The notes below the pieces were generated by a model that worked only from the letters and a program-made list of their open reading frames with translations, did no database searches and was not told where the DNA came from. This document shows, one piece after another, positions 16,978-25,314 of a stretch of DNA of 64,000 nt. The position numbers and the translations under genes were made by a program. The stretch spans positions 44,074 to 108,073 of the forward strand of contig NZ_BDBV01000065.1 in the NCBI RefSeq assembly GCF_001613165.1, read 5' to 3'. How positions within the stretch are numbered: the first letter of the stretch is position 1; every line of letters begins with the position of its first letter. The DNA is from Nocardia mexicana NBRC 108244 (lineage in GTDB: Bacteria; Actinomycetota; Actinomycetes; Mycobacteriales; Mycobacteriaceae).

Positions 16978-18618
16978 ATGACGAGGAGTTCCATCCACAG
17001 CCAGGCGAACGCGGACCGCGCCCGGCCTGCGCGCTCTCCCGGCGTGCGCCGCTTCAGCCTGCGCCGCGCGGCCACGGCTGCCACGGCCTTTCTGTTCGCA
17101 TCGGCGTTCGTCGCCTGCTCTCAACCGGCTCCCTCGGGGCCCCATCAGCCGCCACCGGAGCTGCAGCGCTTCTACGACCAGCAATTGTCGTTCGGTCCCT
17201 GCGCGGGATATGCCACGACGGCCGCCGACGACAAGGCATTCTCCGGCAGCCCCGCGTTCCAGTGCGCACGCGTGGAAGTGCCCCTGGACTACGGCGACCC
17301 GGCGGGCCGGACCGCGCAGATCGCACTGCTCAAAGCGCCCGCGCGCGGCGAGAAGGTCGGATCACTGCTGCTCAACCCCGGCGGACCCGGCGGGCCCGGA
17401 ATGAGCATGGCCGCCGTCGCCTCGAAAACCTGGGCGACCAGCCCGGTCACCGAAAAGTTCGACCTCATCGGCTTCGACCCCCGCGGGGTCGGCGCCTCCA
17501 CGCCGGCCGTCGACTGCTTCACCGATGCGGAAACCGAAGCCGGCGACGCCGTGACCACGGTCGCCGTCGGAGCAGGTACCTGGACCGAGCAGGACACCCG
17601 CAGGCTGGTCGACCGGTGCGCCGAGCGCTCCGGCGGCCGGGACGTGCTCGCCCACGTCGGCACCCGCGACGCGGCCCGCGATATGGACATCCTGCGGGCG
17701 GCACTGGGCGACGAGAAGCTGACCTACCTCGGCCAGAGCTACGGCACCCGGCTCGGCGCGGTCTACGCCGAGATGTTTCCCCGGAACGTGCGGGCAATGG
17801 TCTTCGACGGCGCCATCGATCCGCGCGCCGGGACCGTCGAACGACGGATCTCACAATTCGCCAGTTTCCAGCGGTCCTTCGACGCGATGGCCGCCGACTG
17901 CGCCACCCGGCCCGACTGTCCCCTGGGCCACGATCCGGGCAGAGCTACCGAAAGATTCCAGAACATCGTCCGGCCATTGCTCGACAGGCCCATGATCACC
18001 GCCGACGGGCGGCGGTTGGGCTTCGACGAGGCCTACGGATCCGTGACCGTCGGGCTGTACGACTCCGCGGTCTGGCCCGCGATCACCAAGGGGATCGCCG
18101 AGCTCGAGGCGGGGCGGGGTGACACCCTCACCGCATTGAGTGACGCCTTCGCGGGACGCGACGCCGACGGGCATTACGGCAATTACAACGAGGCCCTCTA
18201 CGCGATCAACTGTATGGACGAACAGCGCCGCACCCCCGACCAGGAGACCGATCTCAAACGCAAGATCCACGAGGCGGCCCCGTACACCGACGCCGGACGC
18301 GGCGCGGGCGGCGCACGCGACGGCTGCGAGTTCTGGCCCGCCGAACCGACTCTCGGCTATCCCTACGCCACCGGCATCGAGGGCCTGCCCGAAACCCTGA
18401 CGATCTCGACCACCGGCGACCCGTCCACCCCCTACGAGGGCGGCATCAGCCTGGCCGAGGCGCTCGGCGGCACCATGCTCACCGTCGAGGGCGAACAGCA
18501 CACCGTCGCACTGTCCGGCAGCAGCGACTGTGTGAACACGGCCGTCGCCGGATACCTGGTCGATCTGAAGACCCCGCCCGCCGACGCCCGCTGCAAGCTC
18601 CCGGCGCCCGGCGGGTGA
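16978..18618 (+). CDS. Exported TAP-type alpha/beta hydrolase (tripeptidyl aminopeptidase-like)
   Basis: The 546-residue protein starts at ATG 16978 behind a GGAGGAG site. It carries an RRFSLRR twin-arginine-like segment, a hydrophobic stretch and a lipobox-like FVAC near residue 43, so it is exported and probably lipid-anchored. The hydrolase part has LNPGGPGGPG (oxyanion region), GQSYGTRLG as nucleophile elbow, the C-terminal TTGDPSTPY with the likely Asp, and EGEQHT with the likely His. This matches the Streptomyces tripeptidyl aminopeptidase and mycobacterial CaeA/SlpE-type hydrolases. It probably releases N-terminal peptides or hydrolyses esters at the cell envelope. Confidence 0.9.
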   Translation: MTRSSIHSQANADRARPARSPGVRRFSLRRAATAATAFLFASAFVACSQPAPSGPHQPPPELQRFYDQQLSFGPCAGYATTAADDKAFSGSPAFQCARVEVPLDYGDPAGRTAQIALLKAPARGEKVGSLLLNPGGPGGPGMSMAAVASKTWATSPVTEKFDLIGFDPRGVGASTPAVDCFTDAETEAGDAVTTVAVGAGTWTEQDTRRLVDRCAERSGGRDVLAHVGTRDAARDMDILRAALGDEKLTYLGQSYGTRLGAVYAEMFPRNVRAMVFDGAIDPRAGTVERRISQFASFQRSFDAMAADCATRPDCPLGHDPGRATERFQNIVRPLLDRPMITADGRRLGFDEAYGSVTVGLYDSAVWPAITKGIAELEAGRGDTLTALSDAFAGRDADGHYGNYNEALYAINCMDEQRRTPDQETDLKRKIHEAAPYTDAGRGAGGARDGCEFWPAEPTLGYPYATGIEGLPETLTISTTGDPSTPYEGGISLAEALGGTMLTVEGEQHTVALSGSSDCVNTAVAGYLVDLKTPPADARCKLPAPGG

Positions 18619-18674
18619 GCCTATGAGTTGTGTCGTGCCGGGAGGCAGGGTGGCTGCCGTGCGACTATGGCCGG

Positions 18675-19895
18675 GTGTTCCTGGCGGCGGAGCAGACGGC
18701 TGACGCGGCGCCCTCGGCGATCGTGTCCTTGTTCTGGATCGCCGCGGCCGCCGCGGCCGCTCCCCTGCTCGCCCGGGCGCTGCGCGGGTTCGTGCCCGAT
18801 GTGGTGATCCTGCTCGTGCTGGGGATGCTGTTCGGGCCCAATGTGATCGGGCTGGCGGGCAGCGAGGGCGGCGTCGACCTGCTGAGCGAGCTCGGGTTGG
18901 GAATGTTGTTCCTGCTGGCGGGTTACGAGCTGGATCCGCGGCTGCTGCGGGGCAAGTCGGGGCGGGTGGCGTGGTCGACGTGGCTGGTGTGCCTGGTACT
19001 GGCGTGGGTGCTGGTCTGGCTGGTGGCGCGGGACGCCGGATTCACCGCGCAGGTGGCGGTCGCGATCGCGCTCACCTCGACCGCGCTCGGCACCCTGCTG
19101 CCGATCGTGAAACAGGACGGAGTGCTCGAACAGCCCTTGGGCCGTGCGGTTCTCGCGCACGGGGCGGTCGGTGAGCTGGGCCCTATCGTCGCGATGTCGG
19201 TCCTGCTCACCAGTAGGAACACGGCGGCGGCGGTGATCGTGCTGCTGTTGTTCGTGGCCGCGGCGGCGCTGGTGTGGCTGGTTCCCACGCGCCTGTTCGA
19301 GCGAGTCCCCCGCCTGACCCGGGTCGTCACCGCGCTGGAGGGCGGGACGGCGCAGCTGCCGGTGCGGGTGGTCTTCCTGCTCCTGCTGACCCTGATGGCG
19401 GTCGCGGACGAATTCGACCTCGACGTGGTGCTGGGCGCGTTCGCCGCCGGCCTGATCCTGCGCAGCCTCGTCGCCGAGCAGTATCCGCACATCGAATCAT
19501 CGTTGGAGACAGTGGGTTACGGCGTGCTGATCCCCATCTTCTTCGTCGTGTCCGGCATGGGCATCGACCCCGCCGCAGTGGCACGGAATCCGCTCACCTG
19601 GGTGGTGTTCGTGCTGGCGATCGCCGTGGCGCGCGGGATTCCGGTGTGGTTCAGCGAGCGGTTCGTGCCGCACGGCGCGAACCTGGACTACGGTCGCGAG
19701 CGCATTCAGCTGGCCCTGTACGCGGCGACGGGTCTGCCGATCATCGTCGCGGTCACCCAGGTCGCCACGAGCGCCGAACTGATGAGCGCGGACCTGGCGT
19801 CCGCGCTGGTCGCGGCGGGCGCCACGACGGTGCTGATATTCCCGCTCCTCGCGAAGGCGATCAGGCGGAACGAATCCGGCGCAACACCCGAGTGA
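18675..19895 (+). CDS. CPA2-type cation/proton antiporter
   Basis: The product has about 12 hydrophobic segments over 406 residues. The pattern FVPDVVILLVLGMLFGP and GLGMLFLLAGYELDP is the Na_H_Exchanger (KefB/CPA2) signature, and FAAGLILRSL appears later. No C-terminal RCK domain is present. Such proteins exchange K+ or Na+ for protons across the membrane. GTG 18675 puts the start 14 residues before the first helix; an upstream in-frame GTG at 18630 would add 15 residues. Its last 35 bases overlap the convergent DUF389 gene. Confidence 0.85.
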   Translation: MFLAAEQTADAAPSAIVSLFWIAAAAAAAPLLARALRGFVPDVVILLVLGMLFGPNVIGLAGSEGGVDLLSELGLGMLFLLAGYELDPRLLRGKSGRVAWSTWLVCLVLAWVLVWLVARDAGFTAQVAVAIALTSTALGTLLPIVKQDGVLEQPLGRAVLAHGAVGELGPIVAMSVLLTSRNTAAAVIVLLLFVAAAALVWLVPTRLFERVPRLTRVVTALEGGTAQLPVRVVFLLLLTLMAVADEFDLDVVLGAFAAGLILRSLVAEQYPHIESSLETVGYGVLIPIFFVVSGMGIDPAAVARNPLTWVVFVLAIAVARGIPVWFSERFVPHGANLDYGRERIQLALYAATGLPIIVAVTQVATSAELMSADLASALVAAGATTVLIFPLLAKAIRRNESGATPE

Positions 19896-20814
19896 GCGGT
19901 CCGTCCTCGCGGCTGGACCCGGGCCGCAGCGCCAGGACCAGCACCCCGGCCGCGACGATGCCGACCAGGTTGACGACCAGCTGCGCCAGCGAACTCGCCG
20001 TCACCTGCCACTTGCCGGCCACCGCCGCGGCCGCGGCGAGTCCGGCGGCGGGCACCGTGGTCACCGAGATGAACACACCCACCAGCGCGGCCGACCGAGC
20101 GGTCACCACCGCGAGCATGCCCGCCGCGCCCGCCAGCAGGGCAACCACCAGGGAGAACGGGCCGACCTCGTAAATGAAGTCGAAGCTTCGGGCGTTGTCG
20201 ACATCATCGGTGGATATCCAGCCCAGGTGCCGCCAGAGCAGGGTCGCGGCCGCGGTCACCAGCATCGCCACCGGAAACGCCAGCGCGAGTACGCCTGTCG
20301 CCCGGCGGACCAGGTCGCGGTCGCGGCGGTTGAGTCCGATCGCCAGCGCCGACAGCGGCCCGAACTCGGGGCCGACCACCATCGCCCCCACGATGGTCAG
20401 CGGGGACGCCGTCGCCACACCCACCGCGGCCAGCAGCACGGCGATGGTGAGGAACGCGAAGAAGGTCGGATTGGCCTCGGCATCGCGGCGCGCCTGTGGC
20501 ACGAGTTGCTGCCACACGACGGTGTCGGTGCGACCGCCGCGGACCCGGTCGACCGCGTCCCGCCCGGCGTCCGACAGCATCGAATCGACCGGTTCGAACG
20601 TGATCGCTCCCCGGTGCGGCAGCTCGAATGCGGTCAGCCCGTCGAGCACCTGGTCGGCCGCCGATCGCACCACGTCGACCTCGACGAGGTCGCCGGCGGG
20701 CTCGACTGCCACTCCCCGCGTCACGGTCACGTGCGTGGCACCGCGCTCGGCCGCCAGCAGCGCGAGCACCACCGGCGTCGTCTCGCCGGGGCAGATCACA
20801 CGCAGATGCAGCAA
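19861..20814 (-). CDS. DUF389 membrane protein (TIGR00341-like)
   Basis: The N-terminal part (LHLRVICPGETTPVVLALL) is the small cytoplasmic domain and the rest has about six hydrophobic segments, including TIVGAMVVGPEFGPLSALAIG, the core DUF389 motif. Length is 317 residues. The family is of unknown function, found in bacteria and archaea. The TTG start at 20814 follows GAGGGG and yields the exact family N-terminus; no ATG or GTG fits as well. It converges on the antiporter gene, sharing 35 bases of coding sequence on opposite strands. Confidence 0.85.
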   Translation of the reverse strand: MLHLRVICPGETTPVVLALLAAERGATHVTVTRGVAVEPAGDLVEVDVVRSAADQVLDGLTAFELPHRGAITFEPVDSMLSDAGRDAVDRVRGGRTDTVVWQQLVPQARRDAEANPTFFAFLTIAVLLAAVGVATASPLTIVGAMVVGPEFGPLSALAIGLNRRDRDLVRRATGVLALAFPVAMLVTAAATLLWRHLGWISTDDVDNARSFDFIYEVGPFSLVVALLAGAAGMLAVVTARSAALVGVFISVTTVPAAGLAAAAAVAGKWQVTASSLAQLVVNLVGIVAAGVLVLALRPGSSREDGPLTRVLRRIRSA

Positions 20815-21200
20815 CCAGATCCCCTCACCGCCGGATGATCGGCCGAATCGCCTGCGACCACCGTAACCGCCGCGGCAGCAACCGAACCCCACATCCGATC
20901 GTGTCGCAACCGACAGGCAACCGTTCAGCCGTCCCCGGACCGCCGATCGCCTCGGCCTGCGGACGGAACGAGCATCAGCGGGCGATTGGCGCCCAGTAGC
21001 CACAGCGGCAGGATGACGACGGAGATTTCTGCCACGCTCGAGCGAAAAGTCCGTGCCGCGACCGGCTTTCGGGTGGTGCGGCGGAAAATGGAACTGACGT
21101 GCGCGGCAGGGGGCCGGTCGACGCCGTACCGCGAACAAGATCACGGGCTGGCATCGAATGTTGTTGCTGATCGGAAACATTCGGCGTGCAAGATGGCGCC
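20815..21200. other. Intergenic region upstream of DUF389 and DUF4254 genes
   Basis: About 386 bases lie between two divergent genes. I see no protein with family resemblance. The only structure noted is the 8-bp inverted repeat at 21155-21183 next to the DUF4254 start. The GC content appears slightly lower and more mixed than in the coding DNA around it. Confidence 0.45.
21155..21183. promoter_or_regulatory. Inverted repeat upstream of DUF4254 gene
   Basis: CGAATGTT (21155-21162) and AACATTCG (21176-21183) are exact complements separated by 13 bases. They end 17 bases before the GTG start. This is a possible operator or promoter element; no cognate regulator lies beside it. Confidence 0.35.
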
Positions 21201-21644
21201 GTGGAATCGCTCCCACCCAAACACAGCCTCCTGGAGGCATGCCGCGGGACCGCAGCCGAGGATCACTTCGTGCTGCGCTGTGCCTGCCGGCTGGCCGAGC
21301 TGCACGAGCAGCGGCTCGCCGTGACGCCGACCGCCGCACACGGCATCGATAGAGATCGCGCCCAGCTGGTGCACGACATAGACCATTGGGTCGCAACGGA
21401 ATTACCGCGCGCACGCGGCGGCGTGCGCCTACACACCGAGACGGTCGGCACGGTGATCGATCGGCTGGCCCAGTTCTCCGCGCTGTCCTACTTCACGCTG
21501 GCCGACGCGCCCGAATGGATGGTTCGCGACGCCTCGCGGCGGCTGTCGGAGCTGGCGGCCGCGTACGACGATCTCGCCGCGGAGATCTCCGCCGGCCTGT
21601 GCCGCCTACCCAACCTCAGCGGACACCACTCCTACGACCACTGA
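21201..21644 (+). CDS. DUF4254 domain protein
   Basis: The 147-residue protein contains LHTETVGTVIDRLAQFSALSYF, which I recognise as the DUF4254 signature. Upstream it has HSLLEACRG and LAELHEQRL. The family consists of small helical proteins of unknown function found in actinobacteria and Bacteroidetes. GTG 21201 gives MESLPPKHSLLEAC; an in-frame GTG five codons upstream is possible. It ends NLSGHHSYDH, with a His-rich tail. It is transcribed alone, convergent with the lipase at 21863. Confidence 0.75.
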   Translation: MESLPPKHSLLEACRGTAAEDHFVLRCACRLAELHEQRLAVTPTAAHGIDRDRAQLVHDIDHWVATELPRARGGVRLHTETVGTVIDRLAQFSALSYFTLADAPEWMVRDASRRLSELAAAYDDLAAEISAGLCRLPNLSGHHSYDH

Positions 21645-21778
21645 CCCCGGAAGAATTGCCGCCGGCGGCGCGAGCTTCAGCGCCGCCGGCAGCGGGATAA
21701 TGGCCGGTCCCCCGTCAACACCGAGTCTGCCCAGCAACCTTGGCGGCAACCGCAACGTCGGCTGAGAACTGACTGATA

Positions 21779-21806
21779 ATCCCGGCCAAAAGCATGCCGG
21801 GAACAA
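21779..21806. repeat. Dispersed dyad repeat, copy C
   Basis: The unit has arms TCCCGGC and GCCGGGA around a 9-base loop, followed by a second partial copy (GTGCCGGGATGA, 21819-21830). It lies between the convergent DUF4254 and lipase genes, near the expected terminator position. Confidence 0.65.
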
Positions 21807-21862
21807 ATTAGGGGTTCGGTGCCGGGATGAAGTAGGAGTTCGTGCCGAGTGGGTTGGCAGGG

Positions 21863-23116
21863 TCAGCGGCCCGCTTCGGTGCAGCCCGGGGGGACCAGTT
21901 GTCCGGCGAACATGCCGTCCACCCATGCGCCGGTGGCGGGGATGGCCAGGGCTCCGACGGTGAAGTGCTCGCCGGGTAGCGGGTCGAGCCGCGTGCGGGC
22001 TGCCGACCGACACCAGTCGGCATGCAGATTCTGGGCCTGCTCGAAGGGAATCCAGAACTCGTGGACACCGTGGTAGATCAACGTGGGCGCCTTCGGGGCG
22101 ATCCCGCCGAGCCGGTTGTCCGCCAGTATCTTTCGCACCATCGGATGGGAACTCGGATCGGGCACGTCGGTGAGCTGCTCGACCTTCAGCGAGGCGACCA
22201 CGCCGAGCACCGCCTCGCCGCCGACGCAGATATCGCGGAATGCGTGCGCCAACCGCCACCCGTCGTCGTTGAGCAGCGAGAGCAGCTCGGGATACTCCCT
22301 GGCGAGCCCGAGGGTCGCCGCCAGGAATATCCCGGATGCGATGTTGGTGCCATTCATGGTGCGCAGCAACATCTCGTAGTCGGCGGGCACGCCGCCGATC
22401 AGGGCGCCCGCCAGATTCAGTTCCGGCGCGTATTCGGACGCCAGCTGTGCCGCCCAACCGGTCGCCACGGCGCCGCCGGAGTACCCCGACACCACGATCG
22501 GCGAATTCGGTTGCAGCGCAGGAATACCGAGGTGCACCGCGGCTCGTATCGCGTCCAGGACCGCATGACCGCCCATCCGCCCGGCCGCGTACGCCTGCCG
22601 CGGCCCCTGATGGTCGGGCACGATCACGGCGTAGTTGCGCGCGAGCAGCAGCCCGATCGACAGCTGATCGGCCTGGACGCCCTCCTTGAGCTGATGCGAA
22701 GGGGTACAGCTGTTTCCGAGCGAGGAGATGGGAATGTTGTAGGAGATCAGCGGCCTGGGCCCGGCACCCTGCCACGGCGACCGGGGCATCAGCAGCGTCG
22801 CGGTCACCGGCACCGGCCTGCCCTTGGTATCGGTGGACCGGAGCAGCAGTTCGGTGGATCGCGTCGGGGTCGGAAACCAGTTCCGGACCGTGCGCGACGC
22901 GAGAACTGTTCCCGGACGGCTCTTTTCGAACCCCGAAGTCGGTGTGTAGAACTTGTCGTCCAGCGGGGTCGGGAGGATGGACGCGAGTTCGTGCGGCGGG
23001 TTGACCAGATTCTCCAGGAGGTCGGCGCGCGCGACCGACCGGCCAGTATCGAATACGACCGGAGTCAGTACCGATACCGCCGTCACGGCCGCCGCCGTCC
23101 ACATCCGGGCGACCAC
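21863..23116 (-). CDS. Secretory LIP-family lipase
   Basis: The protein has an N-terminal hydrophobic signal segment (TAAAVTAVSVLTPVVF) and is probably exported. The core contains VSGYSGGAVATGW with the nucleophile Ser, YAVIVPDHQGPR, LIYHGVHEFWIPFEQA and the C-terminal PGEHFTVGA with the likely catalytic His. This order matches fungal/actinobacterial secretory lipases (PF03583). It probably hydrolyses triacylglycerols or other esters outside the cell. I chose GTG 23116 (417 residues) because it begins just before the signal segment; ATG 23104 or an upstream start at 23245 remain possible. Confidence 0.88.
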   Translation of the reverse strand: MVARMWTAAAVTAVSVLTPVVFDTGRSVARADLLENLVNPPHELASILPTPLDDKFYTPTSGFEKSRPGTVLASRTVRNWFPTPTRSTELLLRSTDTKGRPVPVTATLLMPRSPWQGAGPRPLISYNIPISSLGNSCTPSHQLKEGVQADQLSIGLLLARNYAVIVPDHQGPRQAYAAGRMGGHAVLDAIRAAVHLGIPALQPNSPIVVSGYSGGAVATGWAAQLASEYAPELNLAGALIGGVPADYEMLLRTMNGTNIASGIFLAATLGLAREYPELLSLLNDDGWRLAHAFRDICVGGEAVLGVVASLKVEQLTDVPDPSSHPMVRKILADNRLGGIAPKAPTLIYHGVHEFWIPFEQAQNLHADWCRSAARTRLDPLPGEHFTVGALAIPATGAWVDGMFAGQLVPPGCTEAGR

Positions 23117-23392
23117 CCGCTGCCTACCTGCCAAGTCCCGATCACTCCCCGATGTGCCAGCGCGCCGCAGCGCATCCGCCAGGTTGTCCGTTCGTTCCTC
23201 GACCAGCCCGCGTGCGCCCAGCTCCACCACCGCCAGGCGGCACACCCGATCAGCTTTGCATGCCTACCGGTTGGTTCTTGATCTCGAGATCGGCGTGCCG
23301 CCTACCGAGATGCCGAGCTGATGCACAGGCATTCCTGCCTCGAGTAGTTCCACGCTGGCTTCGCCGACGGGCCGAGCCGGACAGTGGACTAC
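23117..23392. other. Intergenic region upstream of lipase gene
   Basis: About 276 bases contain no gene I can support. The leftward frame stays open to 23245 without a recognisable domain. The shared promoters of the lipase and of the small membrane protein probably lie here. Confidence 0.35.
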
Positions 23393-23572
23393 ATGAGAAA
23401 TCAGCGGGGGACCCGATCGCGGATACGAAGATGGCTCTGGGCGGCGATCGGTGTGGTCATCATCGTCGTCGCGGCCATCGCTATCTTCCTCCTCAGCACG
23501 GTGGAGGAACGCAACCCCTGCGCCTGCTCACATCCGGAGCCGTGGCCCACGCCGACGGCACCCGTCGAATGA
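23393..23572 (+). CDS. Small single-span membrane protein, hypothetical
   Basis: The 59-residue product begins with Arg-rich RNQRGTRSRIRRW, followed by one strong hydrophobic helix (LWAAIGVVIIVVAAIAIFLL) and a short outer tail with CACSHPEPW and proline-rich residues. The charge pattern suggests an N-in, C-out single-pass protein. I do not recognise a family. A GTG three codons upstream could also start it. It is convergent with the ligase gene 23 bases away. It is supported only by the membrane topology and its length. Confidence 0.45.
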   Translation: MRNQRGTRSRIRRWLWAAIGVVIIVVAAIAIFLLSTVEERNPCACSHPEPWPTPTAPVE

Positions 23573-23594
23573 GGAGTGCGCAGGGCCGACCATT

Positions 23595-25220
23595 TCACTC
23601 GGCAGCGGCCGGATCCGACCGTCCAGCCTCCGACCCCGGCAGCAGCGCGCGGACGGCATCGATGGTGTCGGCCTCGGCGGGTTCCTTGTCGGGCCGGTAG
23701 CGGACCACCCGCGCGAAGCGCAGCGCGACGCCGCCCGGATAGCGCGGGCTGACCTGGACCCCGTCGAGCGCGATCTCGACCACCAGCTCCGGCCGCAGGT
23801 ACACGGTGTGCTCGTCACGCGCCCGCTCGTGGCGGGGGAATTCCGAGGTCTGCCACCGCAGCAGCGCATCGGTGAGGCCCTTGAAGGTCTTGCCGACCAT
23901 CACCGGATCGCCGCCGTCGGGATCGCGCGCGCCCAGATGCAGGTTCGACAGGTAGCCGGTGCGGCGGCCGTAACCCCATTCGGCGCCGAGCACGAGCAGA
24001 TCCAGGGTGTGGGTGGGTTTGATCTTCTGCCAGGCCCTGCCCCGGCGCCCGGCGGCGTAGGGCGCGGACAGGGACTTGACCACGACGCCCTCGTGCCCGG
24101 CGGCCAGCGCGCCGTCGAAATACGCCGCCGCCGCTTCGGCATCGGGATGGGTCAGCGACGGGATGCTGTGTGCGGCGGCTACTTTCGCCAGCGCCGCACG
24201 GCGCTCGGAGAGCGGCGCGTCCAGCAGATCGGCGCCGTCCAGATGCAGGCAGTCGAAGAAGTACGGGTGCAGCAGCAGTTCGCGGGTCGATGACGCCGCG
24301 GGGACGGCCTGGCCGAGCGCGGCGGCCTCGCTGACCGCCGGATCCGCCCCGGGCCGAACGGCGTCGGGGGTGATCGCGAAGCGGCTCATCGTCTCCTGGA
24401 ACGGGCGCGGCCGCCCCGCATCCGTGAGGGCCAGCGTCTCCCCGTCGAGGACCACGCTCTCGCAGTCCAGCCCGGTGACGAGCTCCACCAGCTCCGGCAC
24501 GTTGCCCGTGATGTCGCGCAGTGTCCGCGTGAAAACCCAGACGCGCGACCCCTTGCGGTGCACCTGAATTCGCGCGCCGTCCAGCTTGTGCTCCACGCTC
24601 ACATCGCCGCCGAATTCGGTGAAGGCCTCTTCGAGCGTGGCGCCCGGGGAGGCGAGCATGGGCTGAATCGGCCTGCCCACCTCCAACCGGAACCCCGCCA
24701 GCGCCGGTGCGCCGCCGGTCATCGCCGCCGCGGCCGTCACCGGCAGGCGGCCGGAGAGCATATGCGCACGACGGACCAGATCGACAGGCACCTCGGCCGC
24801 CACCGCGACCGCCTCGGCCACGATCGCGGTCAGGGCGCCCTGGCGCAGCTCGCCGGTCAGCAGCCGCACGAGGAAGTCACGCTCCTCGGCGGTGGCCGCG
24901 GACAGCAGACCCTCCAGCAGTTCCTGCCTCCGCGCCGCCGAACCGGACCCGCCGGTACCCGCCAGCTCGCTCAGCGCCGCGTCCACGGCCGGAACGGTCA
25001 GGCTCGGCTCGGCGGCGGGATCGACCGCGATGGCGACCAGCGTGCGCCAACCCGTGCCGATCCGGCCCTGCAGTAAATCCCCCGATACCCACGCCACGAC
25101 CTGCGCGAGCTCGTCCGGCCCGGCGTAGCCCAGCAGTTCGGCCAGCGTGGCGATCTTGGTCTTGCGTGACGACGTCGCCCGCACGGCCTGCGACGCCGCA
25201 ACGACTTGCGACAACAGCAC
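23595..25220 (-). CDS. ligB: ATP-dependent DNA ligase (LigB type)
   Basis: The 541-residue protein has an N-terminal domain and the ligase core with motif I EHKLDGARIQ, in which Lys (about residue 212) is the AMP acceptor. Motif III lies in FFDCLHLDG, motif IV in EGVVVKS and motif V in WQKIKPTHTLD, followed by the OB-fold with PRYPGGVALRFAR. It joins DNA nicks using ATP and, by family, works beside the essential NAD-dependent LigA. The GTG start at 25220 matches the N-terminus of mycobacterial LigB; an upstream start would add an unrelated 10 residues. It is divergent from the RamB-type regulator. Confidence 0.94.
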   Translation of the reverse strand: MLLSQVVAASQAVRATSSRKTKIATLAELLGYAGPDELAQVVAWVSGDLLQGRIGTGWRTLVAIAVDPAAEPSLTVPAVDAALSELAGTGGSGSAARRQELLEGLLSAATAEERDFLVRLLTGELRQGALTAIVAEAVAVAAEVPVDLVRRAHMLSGRLPVTAAAAMTGGAPALAGFRLEVGRPIQPMLASPGATLEEAFTEFGGDVSVEHKLDGARIQVHRKGSRVWVFTRTLRDITGNVPELVELVTGLDCESVVLDGETLALTDAGRPRPFQETMSRFAITPDAVRPGADPAVSEAAALGQAVPAASSTRELLLHPYFFDCLHLDGADLLDAPLSERRAALAKVAAAHSIPSLTHPDAEAAAAYFDGALAAGHEGVVVKSLSAPYAAGRRGRAWQKIKPTHTLDLLVLGAEWGYGRRTGYLSNLHLGARDPDGGDPVMVGKTFKGLTDALLRWQTSEFPRHERARDEHTVYLRPELVVEIALDGVQVSPRYPGGVALRFARVVRYRPDKEPAEADTIDAVRALLPGSEAGRSDPAAAE

Positions 25221-25261
25221 GGGTTCGACGGTAGCGCGGGGGTGTGACACATCGCTCGCAC

Positions 25262-25314
25262 GTTTTGCTAATCAGAGGTTTGCAGACCTGCGAAACCGGC
25301 CATAAACTGGACAT
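25262..25314 (+). promoter_or_regulatory. Leaderless promoter with RamB-like boxes
   Basis: TTGCAG (25280-25285), a 17-base gap and TAAACT (25303-25308) form a plausible promoter whose start falls at the ATG at 25315, giving a leaderless transcript. GTTTTGC (25262-25268), GGTTTGCAGA (25277-25286) and the opposite-strand GTTTCGCAGG (25287-25296) resemble the RamB box (A/G)(A/G)TTTGCAAA. Autoregulation is inferred. Confidence 0.45.

Noticed and set aside
23117..23245. N-terminal extension of the lipase gene (about 43 residues)
   Set aside because: It would place charged residues before the signal peptide, unlike secreted lipases; the GTG at 23116 is preferred.
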